A stretch of 64,000 nucleotides of DNA from Strigops habroptila (taxonomy: Eukaryota; Chordata; Aves; Psittaciformes; Psittacidae), in NCBI RefSeq assembly GCF_004027225.2, contig NC_046360.1:2034001-2098000 (forward strand), written 5' to 3'. How positions within the stretch are numbered: the first letter of the stretch is position 1; each line of letters begins with the position of its first letter. Made by a program: the position numbers and the translations under genes. A model generated the notes under the pieces. That model saw only the letters and a list, made by a program, of their open reading frames with translations, did not search any database and had not been told where the DNA came from. Positions 1 to 11,093 of the stretch are shown piece after piece.

Positions 1-457
1 CGTAGTAGTCAGTAAAATACTCCCTGCATTGCAGGCTAAACAAACACTTCACATACCTCATGACCAAAATCTCTCCTTGGAGCTGTTTCATTCCTCCCAC
101 CTGGCTAAACAGTGTGGCACCACCATCACTGTAACCTGAGTGTTGCTCCTGATGTGTTGCTGCAAGATGAGAGATTCCTCATACAGTTCTTCCCATCAAA
201 CCCGTCATCCCCATTTCTCTATATAGCCTTTTTCTTCCCCGGACGTTTGCTGTGCACAGCAAACTGTGTATCCCAGATATTCTCCTTATTTTGGGAGCAG
301 CAGGCTGGACAGATCAGTTTGTATTTCAAGGGCTCTTGTCCATAGCGTTTGGGTCCACTTGTAGGACTGGTTTCCTTCTTGCTGGACTCCCATTCAAAAC
401 ACACCACCTTCCATCATTCCCCACCACTATAGCTGTGCCCACGTTGTTTTCTTGTAG
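1..457. other. TMEM116 upstream intron or unresolved 5' part
   Basis: I see no convincing exon here. Upstream TMEM116 exons, which in mammals encode the first transmembrane helices, could not be matched in any frame and probably lie left of the window. The stretch ends in a plausible splice acceptor just before 458. No repeat was recognised. Confidence 0.4.
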
Positions 458-3225
<2,768 letters not shown>

Positions 3226-3900
3226 TGAATCCCTACATCCTAACAAAGCCTCATTATGGTTTAGTAACATCAGCCAGGCTCGGCATCGGACTGTCTGCTG
3301 CGAACTGTTGTGCCAGCAGCAAAGTTAGCTGTAGTGCTGGAGGAGCCTGGGCTCAGAGACAGACCCTTCAGTGAAGAGAGTTATTTATTTTACAGGTTTG
3401 TATGGACTGTAAATGGGTTCTTTAAACGTGGTAAATCTTTAGTATGGACTTTGTCCGTATAGAAATATGTCTAGAAATGCAGCAAATTGTATGTAACAGC
3501 TCAGAGATCAGGTACAGCGCCTGTGAGGGGAGGTGGTCAAAGGATGTTGCACTTCTCTAAGTCTTTGCCATCACAAATTAACAGTAAAGCAAAAGTGAAT
3601 ATTTTCGATCTCTAACTTTTAATTCACTATGTAAGAACATATACCATGCCAACAGCCAACTGCAAGGAATGAAGAATTGCAAAGAAGCATAAAAAAATCA
3701 GTGCTCACTTCCGTGCCTTGACTTTTTGCACATTTCCCTTGTGTTCTCATGCAACTCCTGCTCAGCTCCAGTACTCAGAAAAATAAGCCTGTGGTGGAGC
3801 ATCACTTATGAACCAGGTGAGCAGGACATTGCGTGAATCTATCTGTACTCTTCTAAATGCTCAAGTGAATTATTTACGAAGGTTCCACCCCTCTGTAGAA

Positions 3901-3906
3901 AATAAA
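3901..3906 (+). terminator. Candidate poly(A) signal, TMEM116
   Basis: Canonical AATAAA on the plus strand, about 675 bases after the TMEM116 stop codon. It is the only canonical hexamer I noticed in this 3' UTR. Confidence 0.55.
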
Positions 3907-3953
3907 ACAGATCTTTAGCTGCATTGAAAACAACTCTCTTAACTTTTACACTC

Positions 3954-3959
3954 TTTATT
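3954..3959 (-). terminator. Candidate poly(A) signal, first ADAM gene
   Basis: TTTATT on the plus strand (AATAAA on minus), about 230 bases beyond the stop codon of the ADAM gene. A second TTTATT lies near 3993. Confidence 0.5.
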
Positions 3960-4188
3960 TTCTAAGAGCTTCACTTTTTGGGCCCAACCCAGATTTATTT
4001 ACATAGTAGGTAATACAAGAAGAGGAAATACTAAAGTTTTATGTAATCAACTTTTGTACAGTTTACACAGTTACATTGTGTAAATCACTTTGTGGAAAAT
4101 CTCCCGGGACTAGCAGTCCAGCTGCAGGGGCATACACACAGGGCCTGTAGCCCTTTCCAAACCTCAGCTGGTGGGTTTCCCACTGCTT

Positions 4189-6612
4189 TCAGGGTTTTTT
4201 AAACATACTCTCTTCTCCTCCTCTTTCTCCCTCTCCTCCTCCTTCTTCTTCTTCTCCTTCTTTCTCTCCTTCTCCCCCTTCTTCTCCTCCTCCTTCATCT
4301 CCTTTTCCCCCTTCTCCTCCTTCACCTTCTTTTCCTTCTCCTCCTTTTTCTTCCCCTTCTTCTTTTTCTTCTCTTCCTTCTTCTGTATCCTGCTCCTCAT
4401 CTGCAGGAGTCTCACTTCTTTCTGCAATTGCAGCTTTTGCCTTTCTGTATTTGGTTGCAGCAATGCCAACAGCAATCCCAATGATGGTAAGGGGAACTGT
4501 GATCCCCATTGCTATCTTAAACACTTTAGTTCGCACAACCTCCCCCATGGTCATCATGAGAGCTGGTGGAGGGCCACTCTCCATGCTCCCTCCCAGGCCA
4601 TGGAACTGGCAGTTCGGAGGAGCCCAGCCAGCTTCACAATGACAGTGTTCAAGGTTGTTGCAAACCCCTTTCCCCCCACACTTCACCTTCCCATCGCACT
4701 TCATCTTGACTGTGGCATCTACGCATGTCCTGTTAATACAGATCTTTTTTGGCCCACATCTGGTGCCATCAGTCCCTCCTCCGACATCAGGTATATCAAT
4801 GCTGGCATGGTAGGCTGTGCCCCAGCACCAGTCGTTCGGCCCTGGCGTCTGAATGATGGCTTTCGACCTCTGCAGAACGGGTATCTTCTTCACATTGACA
4901 CACTGCAGCCTTCCACACAGAACATTTTGGGGTTTACATCCCACAAAAGCAACTTTGGACCCATCACCGCCACAGTTGCCAAATCGATCCCCTCTCATGT
5001 TCTGCTTTTGGAAGCAACTTTTTGGAGCACCCCGAGCTTGCTTCCCAAAGACTTTTCTGCACAGGTTGTCATAGGTCGCGCATTTGCCATAGTAGCAGTA
5101 GCCGTTGTTGCTGCAGGGTGTCCCATCGTGCACGTACAAATCCTTTGGGCACCATGCCGAAGTCCCATTGCAATATTCAGGCAAGTCACACTCATCCGCC
5201 TCCGACCTGCACTTGTGTCCTGCAGCATGAAAACGGCATTTATGACAGCACTGCCCAATGGAGCAGACAGCCCCAGGCTTCAGCCTGCAGTTGGGGTGAC
5301 AGCACGGGTTGCCTTGGCAGTCCTTCGGCCCCCCGCAGTCACACTGCTCTCCCTCATCAATCACCTTGTTGCCGCAGTGTTTAAAATGGAAGAGTCTGTA
5401 GGGCTCGGGGATGTTGCACAAGCAGTGGCCATGTCCTCTGTTCATCAGGTCTAAGTAGTACTGCATGCTGCAGTTACTGAAACCCTTGGCACCAGTAAGC
5501 GAGTCGCCCGTCATGTAGCACTTGGTGGCTGTTCCGCACACACAGTTCTTCTTGTCGTGCTCCATCCCCAGGTTGTGACCCAGCTCATGAGCAAAAATAA
5601 GTGAGAAGGCTGTGAAATCTCTCCGTATATGTGAGATAATACTCGACCGATACCCGGGGAAGCAGATGGTGCCTACATATGCCAGCCCAACGATTAGTCC
5701 GAAGTCCATGTAAGTAAATAGATGTGCAGTGTCATATGCCATCCTCTGAGAAAGATCCGTATTTGCCCAGTTGTTAAAACTTCTAAGAACGTCTTCTATG
5801 TCCTGGCTGTACCTGATGAAGTTGCTGTGTGTCCAGATCTCCATCCCGATCAGGCAGATGCGAATCTTCAGACTATAGAAGTACGTTTCAGCTAAATTGA
5901 TCGTATCTGTAACCAGAAGCATCACAGAGGTTTCATTGCTCCCTTGAAAGGAAAACAGCGAGTAGTCCACCACGACAAATATCTCAACGTAGGTGGTGTG
6001 CTTCAGCCCCCGACAGAAAACATGCTTTCTTAAGGTTACTTGAGGTCCCATCTCACCCAGCTGCTTTTGCATCACCTCATTTGTCAATCCACACAGCAAG
6101 GGCTTGCTCTGGGTCGCCTCTCGCTGATAGAGAAGGTGCTGGAAGGTGAGGGACCCCGGCACAGGCTCGATGCCGTAGCTCAGGTTCCCTATTTCCAGCT
6201 GCCCCCTCAGCCCCCAGCAGATGCTCAGTGTGGCAAGGGAGCCGGGGCTGTCCTCCACGTACCCCCGGTAGAAACACTCCTCAGGGATATGGGGCTGCTC
6301 CACCACCCTGTTCCCCCGGGGGCTGTACGTGATGACCGGCAGGTTTTTCACCAGAAACCCTCTCTTTTGTGTGAGGTGGATGATGTGGTTCTTCCCCTCC
6401 ACCCTCAGCACATAGGACACTTCTCCCCCTGTGGCTTTCTCTGCCTTCGGGGCCAGTTTCCTCGGGTGGACTATCTCATAGACAGCATAGCCTGGTGGTG
6501 GATGATGGCTGCCCGCCCCAGGGAGGAGAAATGCCACCAACACTGCCCAGACCCCCAGCCTGAGGAGAAGGGCTTCCCCCCAGCCGCCATGATGTGCCTG
6601 GAGCCATCTCAT
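4189..6612 (-). CDS. Intronless ADAM metalloprotease, catalytic type (ADAM1/20/21-like)
   Basis: Membrane-anchored disintegrin-metalloprotease of the ADAM1/ADAM20/ADAM21 group, typically testis-expressed; mammalian ADAM1 is fertilin alpha. The 807-codon frame has no intron. I chose the ATG at 6612 because it precedes a hydrophobic signal peptide (LLRLGVWAVLVAFLLPGAG); the frame stays open 501 bases further upstream. Domains in order: prodomain with a cysteine-switch candidate (KPLLCG, Cys174), catalytic domain from about 205, the complete zinc site HELGHNLGMEHD (His342, Glu343, His346, His352) followed by a Met-turn, disintegrin domain (about 416-485, loop ECD), Cys-rich region, EGF-like module (about 639-668), one transmembrane helix (about 697-720) and a Glu/Gly/Lys-rich cytoplasmic tail. 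The position between MAPKAPK5 and TMEM116 is that of mammalian ADAM1. Catalysis is predicted from the motif only; expression is inferred. Confidence 0.9.
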   Translation of the reverse strand: MRWLQAHHGGWGEALLLRLGVWAVLVAFLLPGAGSHHPPPGYAVYEIVHPRKLAPKAEKATGGEVSYVLRVEGKNHIIHLTQKRGFLVKNLPVITYSPRGNRVVEQPHIPEECFYRGYVEDSPGSLATLSICWGLRGQLEIGNLSYGIEPVPGSLTFQHLLYQREATQSKPLLCGLTNEVMQKQLGEMGPQVTLRKHVFCRGLKHTTYVEIFVVVDYSLFSFQGSNETSVMLLVTDTINLAETYFYSLKIRICLIGMEIWTHSNFIRYSQDIEDVLRSFNNWANTDLSQRMAYDTAHLFTYMDFGLIVGLAYVGTICFPGYRSSIISHIRRDFTAFSLIFAHELGHNLGMEHDKKNCVCGTATKCYMTGDSLTGAKGFSNCSMQYYLDLMNRGHGHCLCNIPEPYRLFHFKHCGNKVIDEGEQCDCGGPKDCQGNPCCHPNCRLKPGAVCSIGQCCHKCRFHAAGHKCRSEADECDLPEYCNGTSAWCPKDLYVHDGTPCSNNGYCYYGKCATYDNLCRKVFGKQARGAPKSCFQKQNMRGDRFGNCGGDGSKVAFVGCKPQNVLCGRLQCVNVKKIPVLQRSKAIIQTPGPNDWCWGTAYHASIDIPDVGGGTDGTRCGPKKICINRTCVDATVKMKCDGKVKCGGKGVCNNLEHCHCEAGWAPPNCQFHGLGGSMESGPPPALMMTMGEVVRTKVFKIAMGITVPLTIIGIAVGIAATKYRKAKAAIAERSETPADEEQDTEEGREEKEEGEEKGGEGKEGEGGEGGKGDEGGGEEGGEGEKEGEEEEGGGEGERGGEESMFKKP
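4207..4384. repeat. Polypyrimidine/polypurine tract inside the ADAM coding sequence
   Basis: The plus strand is almost purely C and T for about 180 bases; the minus strand is purine-only and encodes the acidic tail of the ADAM protein. A second minus-strand frame also stays open through the tract and reads Lys/Glu-rich. Such tracts are prone to slippage and can form triplex structures. Confidence 0.85.
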
Positions 6613-6639
6613 CGCCAGCGCCTTCAAAATGGCGGCAAG

Positions 6640-6805
6640 ACGCCTCAGGGAGGGTCCTGCCAACCCTTGCACGGGCATATGGACCCTCTCTGCCCTGAGG
6701 CGCTGAGGTGGCGGCCAGGATGGGGCTGTCCCCTCAGGGCTGCCACAGACAAAGGTACGTGACGCTATGCTGCCCTGAGGGGCAGCCATTCCCCTCAGGG
6801 CCCCT
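6640..6805. promoter_or_regulatory. Cluster of CCCTGAGGG-like palindromes upstream of the ADAM start
   Basis: Within about 165 bases the core CCTCAGGG or CCCTGAGG occurs five times, near 6645, 6693, 6733, 6771 and 6793. It resembles the AP-2 (TFAP2) palindrome. The cluster is immediately upstream of the chosen ATG at 6612, next to a YY1-like AAAATGGCGGC at 6626-6636. The regulatory role is inference. Confidence 0.3.
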
Positions 6806-7113
6806 TGGGAAGGTTGCGCAAGTGCTGCTGCCTCTCCCAGCTGCCATGATGCGGCCGGGGTCTGCAGCATGGCGGCCACAGGCACGCCTGTGAGGTGACA
6901 GGGATGAAAAGCACCCGTCCCCGCTGTGCTTCCCTCGCCGGGGGTGGCTGTCATGGCCAGGGAGCTGCGGCTGGTGTTTATAGCTACTCCCCTGTCACTC
7001 AGTGAGATATGGGAGCCACATGTCCTCCTCCTCCTCCTCCACAAGTGGAAATCCCAGCTAAAGCTTGTCTGAGGATCACGAATCCGAGAATTAACCACAA
7101 TAACACCCCTCAC

Positions 7114-8834
7114 AGCAAATTAACTTTGCAAACATTGATGCCTCCTGGTCACTGCCTCGCCTCCTTCACCAGTCTGTAAAGCAGTGAGCTCCAGATAGTT
7201 CTGTTGATCACACACACCCAGCAGTAAAAAACAGAATCCCAGAATGGTTTGGGTTGGAGGGACCTTAAAGCTCATCCAGTTCCAACCCCCTGCCATGGGC
7301 AGGGACACCTTCCACTAGAGCAGGTTGCTCCAAGCCCCTGTGTCCAACCTGGCCTTGAACACTGCCAGGGATGGGGCAGCCACAGCTTCTCTGGGCACCC
7401 TGTGCCAGCGCCTCAGCACCCTCACAGGGAAGAGCTTCTGCCTTATATATAACCTAAATCTCCCCTCTTTAAGTTTAAACCCATTACCTATTGCTACAGT
7501 CCCTGATAAAGAGTCCCTCTCCAGCACCCAAATATTCTGAGCATGTCCCCCCAATATCCCCATATTTAGTTATTTATAAATCATATGCCGTTTTAGTGTT
7601 TTCTTTGGGGAATCCTGCTATAAACACCACCTCCAGGGCATCAGTCGGTGATTACCCCCACACGCCTGTCAGACATCAGGCACAGCTTTTTATACACAAA
7701 ACCCCCCACGTTTCATACAAACACATGCCAACCACCAGCTGCCCATGAGCACCAGCAGGCAGCAATGTCTGCAGTGCTGAATTTAGCATTAACCAGGTGA
7801 AAAATACCTCTTCTAGCACGAAGCGCTCCTGCTCCCCAGTGTTCAGCTGGGAAGTGCTGAAATGATGTCTTAATTAGGTTTTTTTATACCTGTTCTGCTC
7901 CAGTGCTGCTCCTGCTGTTCCCAGCCTCCATGGACACCTCCACATCAGCCTGGCTTTTTTGTCAGCTCAGTCTGGCACGGATGGGATGCTGCTGACAGCT
8001 TCTTTACCTGCTCAAAGCCTTCCTGCAAGCTCCTGTCTAAATGATGCTACCAGCTTTGTACTTCTCACAGAGGCAACTGATGTGAGTACTAATGATTGCC
8101 CCCCTTTTCTTTCCTTATTTCCTTTCAGATAGATTCCCCACCTTTTTCTCCTGTAACCAAGCCTCAGAGCCCTTTCTTCCCTTCTCCTGTCTCCTGCTGC
8201 TTTCAGCAGCTCATGTTTGTTCCTGGGCTGCAATGCCACAAAGGAAGAGCTCAGGTACATCCAGGATGGGCTCAAAGGTGGGCACTCTGCCTGGGATTCG
8301 AGCTCAGGAGGTGGTGTGAAGTTAAGGGTCTATAGTTAAGACTATAGGATGTGAAGTTAAGGTTCTATACAGTGGTGTGGGCAGTTTGAACCCCTTCCTC
8401 TGAGCCATAGTAGAAGGTCTGTGACCCAGAAGTTTCTTTACTCAGAGGGAAGAGCAGATGTCCTTGAGGATGGCATATTTAGTGGAGAGGGGGGCTCACT
8501 GCTGCAGACCCTCATGCTCTGGGCTGGGAGACAACTGTCACTCTTGCCTTGCAAAAGGCTTTGCATCAGCCATCCCCGCGTTTATCTTGCTCAGCCTGTG
8601 TCTGTCAGTGTAAACCAGCAGGCAGACTTTTAATCTGAGCTCCCCTGTCATTTTTGTCAATGACTTGTCCTACAGAGCGAGGTCAAGCAAAACAATTTCA
8701 TTTTGATATTGTACAGAATAAAAGCCAGCTCCCCTAACTACACTTGCATCTAAATCAATTTTAAATGTGTCCACCGCAGCTGGAATCTGAATCTGGTGAC
8801 TGAGCCCAGCTTTCCACTGCTGCCATGTGAGCTC
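7114..8834. other. Spacer between the two ADAM genes
   Basis: No coding exon was recognised apart from the CR1 remnant listed separately. The right part is the 3' UTR of the second ADAM gene and holds a minus-strand ATTAAA (TTTAAT at 8628-8633), a possible poly(A) signal. The left part is the 5' flank of the first ADAM gene. Confidence 0.5.
7231..7530 (-). mobile_element. CR1 LINE fragment (3' end)
   Basis: Reverse complement of the avian CR1 3' end: the right-hand part reads back to the conserved terminal block around AGAATGGTTTGGGTTGGA and includes CCACTAGAGCAGGTTGCTCC and CTGGCCTTGAACACTGCC. It is 5'-truncated like most CR1 copies. The outer boundary is approximate. Confidence 0.9.
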
Positions 8835-11093
8835 CTACACAGTACTTTCAGCCAGTTTTGAGCCATCTTCTTCCACCTCGTCACTAACATTGCCCTTAGA
8901 AGCCCATTTTTTAGCCCAAAAGGATCCAACATATGTCTGTAACGCTTGGGTTACTCCGAACTTTCTCGCATTCACAATGGCAACTGCTGCGAGCACCAGA
9001 ACAGCAATAGTCATTCCAGTAATCCCCGAGAGCAACCTCCAAAGCCCGTGTTTAGTGACGGGTGCAGGCCCACTGTCAATGCTTCCTCCAAATCCAAGGT
9101 ACTGGCAGTAGGGAGGTGCCCAGCCGTTGTCACAGTGGCAGTTCCCGTTAGTGTTGCAGACGCCTTTTCCTCTGCACGTTCTCTTGGCAGAACAGCGGGA
9201 TGTCAAGTAGTTCCCCTCGGGCACACACGTCCGGTTAATGCAGATCTTCTTCTCACCGCACTGCATGCCATCCTTAACAAGTCCAGGATCCAGAATGTCC
9301 ACACCCAAGTGGTAGTCTGTGCCCCAGCACCAGGTATCACCCACCGGGGTTTGGATGACGGTTGTGTGATCTTCCAGCCGAGGCAGACGTCTCACGTTCA
9401 CACACTGCATCCTCCCACACAGGACATTCTCTAGCTTGCATTTCTGAAAGCTGACATCTGCCCCATCTCCCCGGCAATTGCCAAACCGATCCCCTTTCAT
9501 GTTCAGCTCCTGGAAGCATGACAGCGGAGCAGGCTTTGCTTCCTTACCGAAGATACTCATACACTGTAACGTGGGAGATTGGCATTTGCCTGAGTAACAG
9601 TACCCGTCCTCAGCACACACAGTCCCGTCTTGCTTGGCCACATCTGCTGGGCAATGCTCAGATGTCCCGTTGCAATACTCAGGCAAGTCACACGGTCCAA
9701 CACTCTCCCTACACACTTCTCCTTCTGGAAGAGGTTTGCAATTCCTACAGCAGCGTCCAGAAGTGCAAAGGGCTCCCTTTCTCTGACAGGCAATGTCACA
9801 ACAAGGGTCTGATTTACACATTTCCCCAGGCCTCAGGACACGATTCTTGCAGCGCCTCAGTGCAGATGTCATTACTGATTCTGGGACGTTATTAAGGCAG
9901 AATCCTCGCCCTGATGATATGAAATCAAAATAGTGCCTTTTGCTGCAGTTGCTGAATTGATAGTTCACCGTGCCGTTCACGCTCATGATGCATTTAGAGC
10001 TGTTTCCACACGTGCAGTATCTGTGGTCATGCGCCATGCCAAGGGCATACCCTAACGCACGAGCGACGCTGACCGCAGTGTCCATGTAGGGCTGTTTGGC
10101 AAATGACACAACAGCAGAGGCCCGTTTTTTATCACAAGCACTGCCGAGGTTGGACTTGCCACTCACATGCAATCCGCCTGTACCGTGACCAAAGTCCATC
10201 GAGGCAAACAGACACCCCACGTCATGCGTGGCGTACTTAAGACTTTGCTTCCGCCAATGATTAAAGTCATAAAGGACCTTGTTTATGCTTTTGGTAATAC
10301 TGATAGGGTTCTTCTCCACCCAAATCTCTAGCGCAGTTATCGTAACACGAAGGTGGAAAGAATTAAACATCCCATCCACCAGATTGATTATTTCAATAAC
10401 TTCCAGTGTCACATTAGTTATACTTCTGCCAAAGGCATCAAAACCTTCCTTGTCCACCACAATGAAGAGCTCCATATACCGTACGTGTGTCCGGAGCTGG
10501 AACTGCCCTTCTGCCTCCGTGCTAGGACGTGGAAACCGTTGACGTTCAATGGGCGTATCGTATATGTACATGGTTCCAGGAACCGCCGTGTCCCTCCGCA
10601 GCAGAAGATGCTGACCCTTGGTGGCACCTGGCAGGGGCTCAATGCTGTAGCTTGAGTTTCCAAACTGCAGCAGTCCTCTGAGGCCAGAGCAGACAGTGAC
10701 AGTCACCCCAGAGTTCGGGATGCCTTCCACGTAGCCATCGTAATAGCAGTGCTCTGGCACATGGGGCTGCCTGGCCTTCATTTTCCCGTGGGAGTCACGA
10801 GCGAATACAGGGAAGTTTTTTATTATCAAGTCTTTCTGCCTGAGGCGAATCGTGTAAGTTATCCCCTGAATGTTGATGACATAGGACACTTCCTCCTGGC
10901 TGCCTTTCCCTGCATTGGGAGCAACTTTCCTTGGAATGACTATCTCGTAGACTGCGTAGTCCCAGGTGCTCTGGGGGTTGCAGTCTGCGCAGGGCAGCAG
11001 GAGCCCCTGCAGCAGGAAGGAGAGGCCCAGGCCGAGGAGGAGAACGCCTCTGCCCATTGGGGTGCAACTTGGCTGTGTCCAGCTTGGAGCCAT
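8835..11093 (-). CDS. Intronless ADAM-like protein lacking the zinc site
   Basis: Tandem paralogue of the neighbouring ADAM gene, 752 codons without introns. I chose the ATG at 11093 for its strong Kozak context (A at -3, G at +4); it precedes the hydrophobic stretch GVLLLGLGLSFLLQGLLLP. An in-frame ATG lies 54 bases upstream. The order is prodomain, catalytic-like domain (RYMELFIVVD), disintegrin, Cys-rich, EGF-like, one transmembrane helix (about 684-707) and a short tail. Where ADAM proteases have HEXXHXXGXXH it reads RALGYALGMAH: Arg345, Ala346 and Tyr349 replace His, Glu and His, and only the third His (355) remains. The prodomain has no cysteine-switch Cys, and the disintegrin domain is about 9 residues short with two Cys missing. 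It is predicted to be catalytically dead but otherwise intact, so an adhesive or chaperone-like role as in non-catalytic sperm ADAMs is plausible (inference). Confidence 0.9.
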   Translation of the reverse strand: MAPSWTQPSCTPMGRGVLLLGLGLSFLLQGLLLPCADCNPQSTWDYAVYEIVIPRKVAPNAGKGSQEEVSYVINIQGITYTIRLRQKDLIIKNFPVFARDSHGKMKARQPHVPEHCYYDGYVEGIPNSGVTVTVCSGLRGLLQFGNSSYSIEPLPGATKGQHLLLRRDTAVPGTMYIYDTPIERQRFPRPSTEAEGQFQLRTHVRYMELFIVVDKEGFDAFGRSITNVTLEVIEIINLVDGMFNSFHLRVTITALEIWVEKNPISITKSINKVLYDFNHWRKQSLKYATHDVGCLFASMDFGHGTGGLHVSGKSNLGSACDKKRASAVVSFAKQPYMDTAVSVARALGYALGMAHDHRYCTCGNSSKCIMSVNGTVNYQFSNCSKRHYFDFISSGRGFCLNNVPESVMTSALRRCKNRVLRPGEMCKSDPCCDIACQRKGALCTSGRCCRNCKPLPEGEVCRESVGPCDLPEYCNGTSEHCPADVAKQDGTVCAEDGYCYSGKCQSPTLQCMSIFGKEAKPAPLSCFQELNMKGDRFGNCRGDGADVSFQKCKLENVLCGRMQCVNVRRLPRLEDHTTVIQTPVGDTWCWGTDYHLGVDILDPGLVKDGMQCGEKKICINRTCVPEGNYLTSRCSAKRTCRGKGVCNTNGNCHCDNGWAPPYCQYLGFGGSIDSGPAPVTKHGLWRLLSGITGMTIAVLVLAAVAIVNARKFGVTQALQTYVGSFWAKKWASKGNVSDEVEEDGSKLAESTV

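Larger units (their letters stand above)
3226..4188. other. Convergent 3' UTRs of TMEM116 and the first ADAM gene
   Basis: No coding sequence was recognised. The left part is the TMEM116 3' UTR and the right part the 3' UTR of the minus-strand ADAM gene. Poly(A) signals of the two strands lie about 50 bases apart near 3.9 kb, so the two transcripts probably end almost back to back or overlap slightly. Confidence 0.55.

Noticed and set aside
4171-5454. 427-codon open frame on the plus strand opposite the first ADAM gene
   Set aside because: It is antisense to a clear ADAM coding sequence. Its Ser/Phe-rich start is just the complement of the purine tract, and it resembles no protein.
6613-7113. 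Upstream extension of the first ADAM reading frame (167 codons)
   Set aside because: The sequence is not ADAM-like and precedes the signal peptide. It is more likely 5' UTR or promoter in a chance-open frame.
7249-7452. Short open frames in CR1 copies (also at 33789-34127 and 39632 onward)
   Set aside because: They lie in the non-coding 3' end of CR1, not in its reverse transcriptase; they repeat among copies for that reason.
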